Source of the DNA: Natrialbaceae archaeon
GTDB taxonomy: Archaea; Halobacteriota; Halobacteria; Halobacteriales; Natrialbaceae
Direction: 5' to 3'
DNA: 36,394 nt
Assembly: GCA_003559215.1 (NCBI GenBank)
Contig: PWMF01000178.1
Coordinates: forward strand, 1-36,394
Shown piece after piece: positions 24,115 through 31,867 of the stretch. Both the position numbers and the translations under genes were made by a program. The notes under the pieces are model-generated. The model had not been told where the DNA came from, searched no databases, and worked only from the letters and a program-made list of their open reading frames with translations. Positions within the stretch are counted from its first letter, which is position 1, and each line of letters begins with the position of its first letter.

Positions 24115-25497
24115 TCAGAACGGTGGCGAGTTCGGAATCTCGCCGTCGCCGTCACCGAACACGCGAACGCCCAGTCCGTGGAAGTCCGGAATCGCGGGCG
24201 CGTCCTCCTCCTCGTCTCGTGCGGCCTGTAGCTCCTCCTCGTCGTAGTCGTCGATCGGGTCCGGCTCGACGACGTCGACGATCTCGCGGCTCTCGATATC
24301 GAGCACCGAGAAGCCGGGCGTGACGCCGGTCGCGGCGTGGGGATCGCCCGACAGCGGAACGGGACCGCGCAGGGTGACGAACATGTACTCCCCGTCCGGC
24401 GAGGACCACATGATGTCGGGTGCGTCGCGATCCTCGGAGTCGTCGGATTGGGTGGGGCCGAAGGCGTCGATCTCGTCGACGACCTCGTCGGTGTCGGGGT
24501 CGACGACGACGCCGTCGTTGGTCTCGCGGTTCAGTACCCACAGCTCCTCGCCGTCGGGGGTGAACCAGAAGCCGTGCGCGTCGACGCCCTCCGTGCTCTC
24601 GCCGTCGACGATGATCTCGTCCTCCTCGACGTCGTAGACGTAGTACTCGCCGACGCCGTCCTCGCCTTCCTCGGGATCCGAGGGGAGCCCGGCGGTGAGG
24701 TAGAACTTCCCGTCCTCGAAGTGGGGCATGGTTCCGCAGTTGGCCGGCAGTTCGTCGCCGGAGTAGGCCCGTTCGACCTCGAAGGCGTCGTGGTCGACGA
24801 TGACGACGCCGGCGTCGTGGTAGCTCGGACCGAGCGTGTGGATCGACCGTCCCTGGCCGTCGAACTGGTGGCAGATCGGGCTCGCCGACTCGATGCCGGC
24901 TTCCTGGACCGTCTCGTCCTCGGGCAGCTCGAGGCGGTCGACTTCCTCGAACTCCTCGTTCTCGAGGTCAGCCTCGACGCGGGCGATTCGTTCCTCGCCG
25001 ATGACGTCGACGTGGATGTACTCGTCGTCGGGCGAGAAGATCGCCATGTGCGAGCCCTCGCCGGTCTCGACGTTGCCGACGAGTTCACAGCCCTCGGTTC
25101 GGAAGACGAGGACCCGCTGGCCGGCCGTACACGCGATGGCGGCGTACTCGTAGTCCGAGCTGAAGTCGATCATGTGGGGCACGACTCCTTCTTCGGGAAC
25201 GCCCTCGAGTTCGTTCAGGTCGATCGTCGTCTTCCGATCGAACTCGGCGTCGTCCTCGCCGGGCTCGTAGATGTGGACGTTGTCGGTTCCTTGATCGAGC
25301 GCCCAGACCTCGTACTCGGCGTCGGCGAGCTCGGTCGCGTCGTCGTCGTCCTCGGCGTCGTCGACGTCGTCGGCGTCGTCACCGTTCGGATCGTCGCTCT
25401 CGTCGCCGTCCGTCTCGCTGAGACAGCCGGCTACGGCGACGATTCCCGCAGTCGTGCTTCCCGCGAGAAACCGCCTGCGAGTGGAGTTCGTCTGCAT
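24115..25497 (-). CDS. Tat-exported lipoprotein with probable YVTN-type beta-propeller
   Basis: This 460-residue secreted protein has twin-arginine motif TRRRFLAG and lipobox VAGC (Cys25), followed by a long Asp-rich linker (about 26-58). The body shows repeated blade-like units: YEVWALDQGTDNVHIYE, MAIFSPDDEYIHVDVIGEE, FWFTPDGEELWVLNRET and MWSSPDGEYMFVTLRGPV, typical of YVTN/lactonase-like propellers. Histidines in PHMID, SHMAIF, CHQFDG, PHFEDG and DAHGF recur at blade edges and could bind a metal or cofactor. I see no catalytic signature that names an enzyme. It lies alone between convergent ilvD-zinc-finger genes and a 273-nt upstream gap. Confidence 0.78.
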   Translation of the reverse strand: MQTNSTRRRFLAGSTTAGIVAVAGCLSETDGDESDDPNGDDADDVDDAEDDDDATELADAEYEVWALDQGTDNVHIYEPGEDDAEFDRKTTIDLNELEGVPEEGVVPHMIDFSSDYEYAAIACTAGQRVLVFRTEGCELVGNVETGEGSHMAIFSPDDEYIHVDVIGEERIARVEADLENEEFEEVDRLELPEDETVQEAGIESASPICHQFDGQGRSIHTLGPSYHDAGVVIVDHDAFEVERAYSGDELPANCGTMPHFEDGKFYLTAGLPSDPEEGEDGVGEYYVYDVEEDEIIVDGESTEGVDAHGFWFTPDGEELWVLNRETNDGVVVDPDTDEVVDEIDAFGPTQSDDSEDRDAPDIMWSSPDGEYMFVTLRGPVPLSGDPHAATGVTPGFSVLDIESREIVDVVEPDPIDDYDEEELQAARDEEEDAPAIPDFHGLGVRVFGDGDGEIPNSPPF

Positions 25498-25735
25498 ACC
25501 AACACACTCCGTACTCCGTCCTCAAAAGTTTGCGGGTTTCAGGCGCTCTACCCCGAGAATTCTGCATTCTGGGCTGTAGGAAGAGGCAAGATTTGACTCA
25601 CCCGAACGGGCCCGAACGTCGGAGACGCGAGCTACCGACCGTTTCGTCGAAGCCGGCCGACTCGGCGTCGGAAAGAAGCGGATTATGTTTCCGCTATCTA
25701 CGTTCCTCAGCGAGTGTATATTTTTCACACCCTCA

Positions 25736-25745
25736 GTTAGCTAAC
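25736..25745. repeat. 10-bp perfect palindrome in the 25498-25770 gap
   Basis: GTTAGCTAAC lies 26 nt past the ribL stop in an AT-rich patch that also has GTGTATATTTTTCACAC (25714-25730). The gap of 273 nt shows no convincing gene. It presumably carries the promoter of the Tat lipoprotein gene (weak AAACTTTT near 25522-25529) and transcript ends. Confidence 0.35.
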
Positions 25746-25770
25746 TATCCCTCTCTGCCCGCGAGCGAGG

Positions 25771-26208
25771 TCAGCTACGCCGTTCGACTATTCGATCGAT
25801 AATCAGCCGCGTCGACAGGATCTCGTCGTCGGCCGCCGGCTCGCGAGCGCTCGCCCGCCGGACCTCGCAGTCGACGCCGCGTTCTTCGAGTGCTCCTCGG
25901 ATCGCGTCGGCGTCGTGGTGCTGGTCGTGGCCGAGCGCGATCACGTCGGGATCGATCTCCTCGATCGGGACGAAGATGTCCTCCTCGTGGCCCAGCAGGG
26001 CCTCGTCGACGGCCTCGAGCGCGCCGACGACGTCCCGTCGCTGGCTCGCCGGACAGACGGGTGCCTCCTTGTGATCGACGTTCGCCTTGCGGGCGACGAT
26101 CACGTACAGCTCGTCGCCCATGGCGGCGGCCTCCTCGAGGTAGTGGACGTGTCCGGGGTGGAGGATGTCGAACGTGCCCTGCGCGATGACGGTGCGGCCG
26201 CGACTCAT
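25771..26208 (-). CDS. ribL: Archaeal FAD synthase (FMN adenylyltransferase)
   Basis: This 145-residue cytidylyltransferase-fold protein starts [20 protein letters not shown], with the catalytic H-x-G-H at 17-20. Then come [49 protein letters not shown] and the final [13 protein letters not shown], the ISSTxII-like motif. This is the archaeal RibL type that adenylates FMN, not a bacterial RibF. Its ATG overlaps the stop of a 30-codon ORF that in turn overlaps the JAMM protease stop, so the three appear to form one translation-coupled unit. Confidence 0.92.
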   Translation of the reverse strand: MSRGRTVIAQGTFDILHPGHVHYLEEAAAMGDELYVIVARKANVDHKEAPVCPASQRRDVVGALEAVDEALLGHEEDIFVPIEEIDPDVIALGHDQHHDADAIRGALEERGVDCEVRRASAREPAADDEILSTRLIIDRIVERRS

Positions 26209-26297
26209 GCCGACGATCGCGCCTCCGCCGTCGCTGGTCGCCGATCGGAGTCCAACTCGTCGGTCGCCTCGAGCGAGAGAGTCGCGTTCGAAGTCAT
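26205..26297 (-). CDS. 30-residue bridging ORF between JAMM protease and ribL
   Basis: The ORF reads [20 protein letters not shown] then [10 protein letters not shown]. Its ATG (26297-26295) overlaps the JAMM gene stop as ATGA, and its own TGA overlaps the ribL ATG as ATGA. It therefore fills the 85-nt space exactly. It could encode a small acidic peptide or simply carry ribosomes from one gene to the next so that ribL is translated. No homology is recognised. The double overlap is read directly; the coding role is inferred. Confidence 0.42.
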   Translation of the reverse strand: MTSNATLSLEATDELDSDRRPATAEARSSA

Positions 26298-26788
26298 TGG
26301 AGGTCCTCGTCGATGTCCGCCTGTGTGAAATCGAAGAACTCGTCGCTTTCCGGGAGTTCGACGTCGATCACGTTCAGCGTCGTCGGCTGTCCCTGGGAGT
26401 CGAAAGCCTTCCAGTCGGTCCGTCTGTAGGGGGCACCGATGATGACGTGGACGCTCCCCCGGCCGAACGTCTCCAGGTCCGCACCGCTGGGACGGAGCAC
26501 GCCGTTGGGGTGGGAGTGGACGCTACCCAGCGCCTTCACGTCGTTGGGAATCTGGCTCGTCCGGACCGTCGCGCTGACGCTGTTCGCTTCGGTTCCCGGT
26601 ACGACCAACACGTCCGTAATGACGAGCCCGCTTTGCTCGAGCCCGAGCTCGCGAGCCTCGGTGCCCCGCAGAAACCCCATGTACTCGTCGGGGTGGGCGG
26701 CCTCGGAGGATTCGATAGCGAACTCGAGGGTCTCCTCGGCGATGCCGAGGACCTCGCTCGAGCGAAACAGCGCGTCGAACAGCCCCAT
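26294..26788 (-). CDS. JAMM/MPN+ metalloprotease (desampylase-like)
   Basis: This 164-residue JAB1/MPN domain protein has the full zinc-protease signature: Glu35 in [10 protein letters not shown], then [17 protein letters not shown] with His91, His93, Ser101 and Asp104. Archaeal JAMM enzymes such as HvJAMM1 remove ubiquitin-like SAMP proteins from their targets. This gene may be a desampylase or a paralogue of one. The start [20 protein letters not shown] is 105 nt from, and divergent to, the RecJ-like gene. Downstream it is coupled through a 30-codon ORF to ribL. All metal ligands are present, so activity is likely; the substrate is inferred. Confidence 0.88.
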   Translation of the reverse strand: MGLFDALFRSSEVLGIAEETLEFAIESSEAAHPDEYMGFLRGTEARELGLEQSGLVITDVLVVPGTEANSVSATVRTSQIPNDVKALGSVHSHPNGVLRPSGADLETFGRGSVHVIIGAPYRRTDWKAFDSQGQPTTLNVIDVELPESDEFFDFTQADIDEDLQ

Positions 26789-26861
26789 ACCTCTCCCTCC
26801 GGGCTTCCGGTTGCTAAACGTTCCGAAAGGCCACCCAGCGGGTCGGCAGGCTTAACAAGGG

Positions 26862-26868
26862 TTATACG
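26862..26868 (+). promoter_or_regulatory. TATA box of the RecJ-like gene
   Basis: TTATACG lies 26-32 nt before the ATG at 26894. This fixes the start of the RecJ-like gene although its frame is open far upstream, to 26165 and through the divergent genes. Confidence 0.65.
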
Positions 26869-26893
26869 CGCCCGTCACAAACAACGGGCAACG

Positions 26894-28801
26894 ATGACTG
26901 TTGAGCCCGCCGGAGAATCCGGCGCGGACGACGGGGATTCCGTCGTCTACGATCTCGCTGCCGACTGTACCGCAGACGACCTCGAACAGGACCGGCCGTA
27001 TCTGGCCGAAATCAACGGTATCGTCGACTACGGCGTCTTCGTCGATCTCTCGGATTCGATCTCGGGGCTCGTCCACGAGTCCGTCCTCGAGGGGACCTAC
27101 GGCGTCGGCGACGAACTCGTCGTCGAGCTCGAGTCGGTCCGCGAGAACGGCGACATAGCGTTCGAGCCCGTCGATGTCGAGGAGTACGTCCTCGAGCCAG
27201 TCTCCCGAGACTACTCGCTGACCGGCACCGACCGCCTCGAGGCCAACGTCGGCGACCAGATCCACGTCGAGGGCGAGATCGTCCAGGTCAAACAGACCGG
27301 CGGTCCGACGATCTTCCACGTCGCCGACGAGCAGGGCGTCGTACCCTGTGCCGCCTTCGAGGAGGCGGGCGTTCGCGCCTACCCCTCCATCGAGGTCGGC
27401 GACGTCGTCCGGGTCACCGGGATGCCAGAACACCGCGAGGGTGCCGTCCAGATCGAGGTCGACGGCCTCTCGAAACTCGAGGGTGAGGACGCCGAGGAGG
27501 CCCGCGAGCGACTCGAGGCCGCCCTCGAGGAACGCGCCGAACCCCACGACGTCGAGCCGCTGATCGACTGGCCCGCCTTCGAGAAGCTCCGACCGAACCT
27601 GAAGGAGGTCGCGAAACTGCTCCGTCGAACGGTGCTGGAGGGACGCCCCATTCGGGTGCGCCACCACGCCGACGGCGACGGGATGTGCGCCGCGGTACCG
27701 GTTCAGATCGCCCTCGAGCGCTTCATCGCCGAAGTCCACGAGGACGAGAACGCCCCTCGACACCTCATCAAGCGCCTTCCCGCGAAGGCGCCCTTTTACG
27801 AGATGGAAGACGCCACGCGGGACCTGAACTTCGCGCTCGAGGACCGCGAGAAACACGGCCAGCAGCTTCCGCTCCTGTTGATGCTCGACAACGGCTCGAC
27901 GGCCGAGGACGTCCCAGCCTACGAGACGCTCGCCCACTACGACATTCCCATCGTCGCCCTCGACCACCACCACCCCGACCCCGACGCGGTCGGCGAGCTG
28001 CTCGACGCCCACGTCAACCCCTATCTCCACGAGGAGGATTACCGGATTACGACGGGGATGCTCTGTGTCGAGCTCGCGCGGATGATCTACCCGGACATGA
28101 CCGACGAGCTCCGCCACGTCCCCGCCGTCGCCGGCCTCTCCGATCGTTCGAAGGCCGACGCGATGGACGACTACCTCCAGCTTGCCGCCGAAGAAGGGTA
28201 CGATGAGGAGCGGCTGAAGGACGTCAGCGAGGCGCTGGACTACGCCGCCTTCTGGCTGCGGTACAACTCCGGCGACCAGCTGATCCAGGATCTGCTCCAG
28301 GTCGACGGCGGCGACGAGGAACGCCACCGCGAACTCGTCTCCTTCCTCGCGGATCGATCCCGTGCGGACGTCGACGAACAGCTCGAGGCCGTCATGCCCC
28401 ACGTCGAACACGAGGAGCTCGACAACGGCGCGCGCCTCTACGGGATCGACGTCGAGAACTACGCCCACCGCTTTACCTACCCCGCGCCGGGGAAGACGAC
28501 GGGCGAACTCCACGACCGCAAGATCGAGGAGACCGGCGACCCCGTCATCACGGTCGGCTACGGTCCCGACTTCGCCGTCCTCCGCTCGGACGGCGTTCGC
28601 CTCGACATTCCGAACATGGTTTCGGAGCTCGAGGAAGAGATCCCCGGCGGCGGCGTCTCCGGCGGCGGCCACCTCGTCGTCGGCTCGATCAAGTTCGTCA
28701 AGGGCAAACGCGAGGAAGTCGTCGACGCCCTAATCGAGAAGATGGCCGAGGCCGACATCGACGAGGCGCTCTCGAGTGCGGCGCTGATCGACGACGACTG
28801 A
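26894..28801 (+). CDS. RecJ-like DHH phosphoesterase with S1 and OB domains
   Basis: This 635-residue protein has an N-terminal S1 RNA/DNA-binding domain (about 35-95, YLAEINGIVDYGVFVDLSDS), an OB-fold domain (about 115-195, VEGEIVQVKQTGGPTIFHVA) and a DHH phosphoesterase core with HHADGDG (257-263), LDNGS (331-335) and DHHHPD (357-362). A C-terminal DHHA1-type end follows, with the GGGVSGGGHLVVGSIKF motif. Archaeal relatives include RecJ/GAN-type single-strand nucleases linked to the CMG replisome. Haloarchaea carry several. The ATG at 26894 is chosen on the TATA box 26-32 nt upstream and the natural acidic start MTVEPAGESG. Exonuclease polarity and partner are not visible. Confidence 0.88.
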   Translation: MTVEPAGESGADDGDSVVYDLAADCTADDLEQDRPYLAEINGIVDYGVFVDLSDSISGLVHESVLEGTYGVGDELVVELESVRENGDIAFEPVDVEEYVLEPVSRDYSLTGTDRLEANVGDQIHVEGEIVQVKQTGGPTIFHVADEQGVVPCAAFEEAGVRAYPSIEVGDVVRVTGMPEHREGAVQIEVDGLSKLEGEDAEEARERLEAALEERAEPHDVEPLIDWPAFEKLRPNLKEVAKLLRRTVLEGRPIRVRHHADGDGMCAAVPVQIALERFIAEVHEDENAPRHLIKRLPAKAPFYEMEDATRDLNFALEDREKHGQQLPLLLMLDNGSTAEDVPAYETLAHYDIPIVALDHHHPDPDAVGELLDAHVNPYLHEEDYRITTGMLCVELARMIYPDMTDELRHVPAVAGLSDRSKADAMDDYLQLAAEEGYDEERLKDVSEALDYAAFWLRYNSGDQLIQDLLQVDGGDEERHRELVSFLADRSRADVDEQLEAVMPHVEHEELDNGARLYGIDVENYAHRFTYPAPGKTTGELHDRKIEETGDPVITVGYGPDFAVLRSDGVRLDIPNMVSELEEEIPGGGVSGGGHLVVGSIKFVKGKREEVVDALIEKMAEADIDEALSSAALIDDD

Positions 28802-29289
28802 TCGAGCGGTCGAGCCTCCGAGGAACGGTTCGCGGGTCGCTTCGGTCAGTAGCGAGTTTTGAGACTCAGTTTTCGCGCCGAATCCGAGCGATCGAATCGG
28901 TACGTGGTGAGTGCGCGTAGAACGTCCGGAGCCGGGTCTGCAACCCTGGCTGACCACCGCTGGGTAGGTCTGAAAGGGCCAGGGGTTTTCGCGGTAGTCC
29001 TCACGGAAGCAGGTCCTGCTGACACGAACACAGGGGATTGCCACGCCCTCCCCACCCGATTCACTCGGTCGCGTTGCTCCCTCGCTCATCCCTCGCACAG
29101 TGTCGTCGACCGTCCTCACTGGCGTTCGGCCGGTCGACAGCGCGCGCCACCGCAGAAGGAAGGGTCAGACCGAGCTGATACACGATTCACCTGTACCGAG
29201 CGCGAGTTGCACGGCCAGCTCCAAAGGAGGACGCCGCTACAGCTCACTATTGTGTCGCTGAGATACGTGTGAGTCGTCGTCGCTCGAGC
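28802..29289. other. 488-nt intergenic region with a repeat-like element
   Basis: I see no convincing gene here. The possible reading frames are Arg/Ser-rich, unlike the acidic neighbours. It contains CACTCGGTCGCGTTGCTCCC (from 29063), a common style of haloarchaeal extragenic sequence. It also contains a 35-nt stretch (29027-29061) that recurs inverted at 36174-36206. Confidence 0.5.
29027..29061 (+). repeat. Extragenic repeat copy A (core GCCACGCCCTCCCCA)
   Basis: The sequence from AACACAGGGGATT through GCCACGCCCTCCCCA to CCCGATT matches, in inverted orientation, the sequence at 36174-36206 with a few differences. The shared exact core is 15 nt. Copies of this kind outside genes suggest a dispersed haloarchaeal repeat. 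Confidence 0.55.
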
Positions 29290-29613
29290 CTAGAACTGGT
29301 ACCGTCGCTCGTCGTCCATGCTCGGGTACTGATCGGCGCCCGTCATCTCGTCGTAGCTCATCCCCGAGAGGTACTCGTCGTAGGTGACGTCGTACCCCGA
29401 CCGCAGCTGGAAGTCGAGTTTGCCGGTCTCGACGGTCGTCTGGAACAGCATGTGAATCGCCCGCCGGACGAGCTCGTCGGTCTCCTCGGGCTCGAGGGCC
29501 GCCTCGAGCAGGGCGAGCTCGTTTCTGGTTTCCCGGTCGAGGGCGACGGACAGCTCACTGCCGACGTCGCCGTAGGACTCCTGTACGTCGTCGTTGAGAT
29601 CCTCGAGACTCAT
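29290..29613 (-). CDS. Conserved-looking hypothetical acidic protein, 107 residues
   Basis: The protein begins MSLEDLNDDVQESYGDVGSE and is predicted mostly helical through ELSVALDRETRNELALLEAA and EETDELVRRAIHMLFQTTVE. It ends with a Tyr-rich region (SGYDVTYDEYLSGMSYDEMT). The composition and length look like a real haloarchaeal protein. Minus-strand CATATCC about 27 nt upstream (29638-29644) supports the ATG at 29613. No known domain is recognised. It is divergent from mutY by 121 nt. Confidence 0.72.
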   Translation of the reverse strand: MSLEDLNDDVQESYGDVGSELSVALDRETRNELALLEAALEPEETDELVRRAIHMLFQTTVETGKLDFQLRSGYDVTYDEYLSGMSYDEMTGADQYPSMDDERRYQF

Positions 29614-29734
29614 ACGAGATCGGACTCGTGCGGGTCGGATATGGCTTTCGTGCTCGCTCGGCGAGTATGACGTGACCGCTCGAGTCGAGGGCGAATCCAG
29701 TACACGTAAGCCGGGGGCCTCGCTAGAACGGCCG

Positions 29735-30679
29735 ATGAGTGATGCCGACGCCGACGTCGATCCCGGTACCGACGAGCCGTCGGTGCCCGAGGACCTCGAG
29801 CCCGTCCGGGAGTCGCTGATCGCGTGGTACGAGGCCGACCACCGCTCGTACCCCTGGCGCGAGACCGACGACGCCTACGAGATCCTCGTCAGCGAGGTGA
29901 TGAGCCAGCAGACCCAGCTCGACCGGGTCGTCGACGCCTGGGAGGACTTTCTCGAGCGCTGGCCGACGACGGCCGACCTCGCGGCGGCCGACCGGGCCGA
30001 GGTCGTCGGCTTCTGGACCGACCACAGCCTCGGCTACAACAACCGCGCGAAGTACCTCCACGAAGCCGCCGGACAGGTCGAGGCGGAGTACGACGGCGAG
30101 TTTCCGGAGACGCCAACCGAGCTCCAGGAGCTGATGGGCGTCGGTCCCTACACGGCGAACGCGGTCGCGAGCTTCGCGTTCAACGAGGGGAACGCGGTCG
30201 TCGACACCAACGTCAAACGCGTCCTCTATCGCGCCTTCGACGTTCCCGACGACGATTCCGCCTTCGAGGAGCGCGCGAACGAACTGATGCCCGCGGGTCG
30301 CTCGAGGGTCTGGAACAACGCCGTCATGGAACTCGGCGGGGTCGCATGCCGGCAGACGCCCCGTTGTGACGAGGTCGGCTGTCCCTGGCGGGAATGGTGT
30401 TCAGCCTATGCGACGGGTGATTTCACGGCACCCGACGTGCCGACCCAGCCCAGCTTCGAGGGGAGCCGCCGACAGTTCCGTGGACGGGTCATCGGAACGC
30501 TCCGGGAGTACGACGAACTCGAGCTGGACGCGCTCGGCCACCGGATCCGGGTCGACTACGCCCCCGGCGGCGAGTACGGGCGGGAGTGGCTCGAGGGGTT
30601 GCTCTCGGATCTCGCGGACGACGGGTTGGTCGACCTCGAAAAAGAGGAGGGGACGACGGTCGCGCGCCTCGAGCGCTAG
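29735..30679 (+). CDS. mutY: A/G-specific adenine DNA glycosylase
   Basis: This 314-residue HhH-GPD glycosylase removes adenine paired with 8-oxoguanine. It has the catalytic-Glu helix ILVSEVMSQQTQLDRVV, the helix-hairpin-helix ELMGVGPYTANAVASFAF with Tyr where endonuclease III has Lys, and VVDTNVKRVL with the catalytic Asp. A C-terminal four-cysteine iron-sulfur loop follows: C-x5-C-x4-C-x5-C, in VACRQTPRC then DEVGCPWREWC. A winged-helix-like end (EYGREWLEGLLSDLADDGL) is present, but the NUDIX-like domain of bacterial MutY is not obvious. The ATG at 29735 is used, although the frame is open to 29594. The stop overlaps the convergent membrane gene by 4 nt. Confidence 0.9.
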   Translation: MSDADADVDPGTDEPSVPEDLEPVRESLIAWYEADHRSYPWRETDDAYEILVSEVMSQQTQLDRVVDAWEDFLERWPTTADLAAADRAEVVGFWTDHSLGYNNRAKYLHEAAGQVEAEYDGEFPETPTELQELMGVGPYTANAVASFAFNEGNAVVDTNVKRVLYRAFDVPDDDSAFEERANELMPAGRSRVWNNAVMELGGVACRQTPRCDEVGCPWREWCSAYATGDFTAPDVPTQPSFEGSRRQFRGRVIGTLREYDELELDALGHRIRVDYAPGGEYGREWLEGLLSDLADDGLVDLEKEEGTTVARLER

Positions 30680-31230
30680 GTCTCCGAGGCGTCGTCGAAC
30701 GGCGTCTCGGCGTCCGGCTCGGCCTCGACGAACGCCGAGAACAGCGCGCCGAGCAAGGCACCGTACAGCAGGTGACCTGCGAGGCTTTCGGCGGCGACCG
30801 CCGGGAAGCCGGGATCGGTGCCGACCGAGATCAGCACCTGCCCCCCGATGACCGGAAGCACCGCCCAGATCGCCAGCCCGTAGACGACGCCGGCAAGGAC
30901 GAACCGCACCGCCAGCCCACTTTCCTCGAGGACGTCGAACTGGGTGGTCGCGGTGAGCGTCCCGAGGATCACCTCGCGCGAGACGATCGCGCCGAACACG
31001 AGTCCGAGGACGAGCCCGTGGAGCAGGTGGAACAGCCAGCCGATCATCGTGCTGCCGGACTCGACGCCGTAGATTCCGGGCACGGTGTCGGTGACGATCG
31101 TCGGCTCGAGGACCCACAGCAGGGCACCGAAGAGCAACGAGCCGACGATTCCCCCGATCGCACCGCCGAGCAGCCAGTTCGTGCTGCCGTCGAGGCCGTA
31201 GTCCGTGGGACTTGCGGATTCAGTGCTCAT
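30676..31230 (-). CDS. Four-helix membrane protein of unknown function
   Basis: This 184-residue protein starts MSTESASPTDYGLDGSTNWL and has about four or five hydrophobic helices: LLGGAIGGIVGSLLFGALLW, a LFHLLHGLVLGLVFGAIVS segment with His in the membrane, VRFVLAGVVYGLAIWAVLPV, and GHLLYGALLGALFSAF. It ends in an acidic tail. Gly-rich helices with repeated GALLGxLF-type motifs suggest internal duplication of a two-helix unit. Similar haloarchaeal proteins are annotated only as membrane proteins. The frame is open upstream, but the ATG at 31230 removes an Arg-rich, non-haloarchaeal leader. Confidence 0.75.
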   Translation of the reverse strand: MSTESASPTDYGLDGSTNWLLGGAIGGIVGSLLFGALLWVLEPTIVTDTVPGIYGVESGSTMIGWLFHLLHGLVLGLVFGAIVSREVILGTLTATTQFDVLEESGLAVRFVLAGVVYGLAIWAVLPVIGGQVLISVGTDPGFPAVAAESLAGHLLYGALLGALFSAFVEAEPDAETPFDDASET

Positions 31231-31426
31231 ACCGTTCCGTGCTAGTCCGATGCCGTGGAAAAGTGTTGGCCATGAAACACAAGATCGGCGGGAGCGACGG
31301 CGAGTGAACGGGTTTGTAGGGGGTGCTCTCAGTCGAAAGCGAACGGGTCTCGAGTGCCAGCGGCGGCCGATGTATGCGGTAGGAGATCGTTTCACGCGTC
31401 GCTTGCCAGCCTACTAAAGAGGGACC

Positions 31427-31441
31427 GGGGCAGATTTGAAC
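31427..31441 (-). repeat. Duplicated tRNA 3' sequence (T-arm fragment)
   Basis: On the minus strand, GTTCAAATCTGCCCC is identical to the T-arm/acceptor stretch of tRNA-Val at 31618-31632, 191 nt away in the same orientation. The rest of a tRNA is absent. This resembles an att-site remnant or a tRNA relic. Confidence 0.55.
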
Positions 31442-31526
31442 CACGGTCGTTCCGCTCACTTCGTTCGCTTCACTCCCTGGTTCAAACTGCCGTAACAATT
31501 TTCGATCGACGTGCTCGTCGTGGTTC

Positions 31527-31575
31527 GAAAGACGCGCCGCGTCTTTCGTCATCACGAAACGGCGAAGCCGTTTCG
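31527..31575. repeat. Two adjacent perfect hairpins
   Basis: GAAAGACGCG-C-CGCGTCTTTC (31527-31547, 10-bp stem) is followed by CGAAACGGC-GAA-GCCGTTTCG (31555-31575, 9-bp stem). They resemble the hairpin cluster at 36016-36156 in stem length and loop style. Confidence 0.6.
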
Positions 31576-31611
31576 AACGACTCCGCTCCTCGCAAGTTGT
31601 CGCTCGAAAAG

Positions 31612-31686
31612 TGGGTTGGGGCAGATTTGAACTGCCGGCCTCCTCCATGTCAAGGAGGTGTCATAACCAGACTAGACCACCAACCC
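31612..31686 (-). tRNA. tRNA-Val (anticodon GAC)
   Basis: The 75-nt tRNA reads leftward. The acceptor stem GGGTTGG pairs with CCAACCC and the discriminator base is A. The D-arm is GTCTAGTCTGGTTATGAC. The anticodon stem CCTCC/GGAGG encloses loop TTGACAT, with GAC at its centre, so it reads valine codons GUC/GUU. The T-arm GGCAGTTCAAATCTGCC is normal. CCA is not encoded. TTTT follows one base after the 3' end, a plausible stop signal. No intron is seen. Confidence 0.96.
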
Positions 31687-31867
31687 GCCTGGTTTCGCGT
31701 CCGTGGCGTCGTGCGCCACCTCGCCTGCACTCGTTCGTTGCCCGCCACCGTAATTGAAGGTTTCGAATCGTCCGCTGTGCGTAACTCGGCCCCACGGACC
31801 GGCGACACGCTTAAGTCAGTGTACTTATTTGGTCATTGTAAGACAACTACGTACATTGGTGTTCACT

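Larger units (their letters stand above)
31231..31611. other. 381-nt gene-free region beside tRNA-Val
   Basis: There is no convincing coding frame. The region holds the 15-nt tRNA-like copy at 31427-31441, the imperfect palindromic CGCTCACTTCGTTCGCTTCA (31454-31473), and two short hairpins at 31527-31575. It ends just after the tRNA 3' end. Confidence 0.5.

Noticed and set aside
25522-25728. 68-residue minus-strand frame between ribL and the Tat lipoprotein
   Set aside because: No acidic bias, no recognisable motif, and it covers the expected promoter of the lipoprotein gene.
26165-26893. Open frame in phase with the RecJ-like gene extending 243 codons upstream
   Set aside because: It runs antisense through the JAMM and ribL genes. 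The composition is Arg-rich, and the TATA box at 26862-26868 fits the ATG at 26894.
28859-29272. 137-residue plus-strand frame and a 129-residue minus-strand frame (28730-29119) in the gap after the RecJ-like gene
   Set aside because: Both are rich in Arg, Ser and Cys, lack acidic character and overlap repeat-like sequence. No promoter or motif supports them.
31231-31395. Upstream extension of the membrane protein at 30676-31230 from a GTG at 31395
   Set aside because: The added 55 residues are Arg-rich and lack family character. The ATG at 31230 gives a typical haloarchaeal N-terminus.
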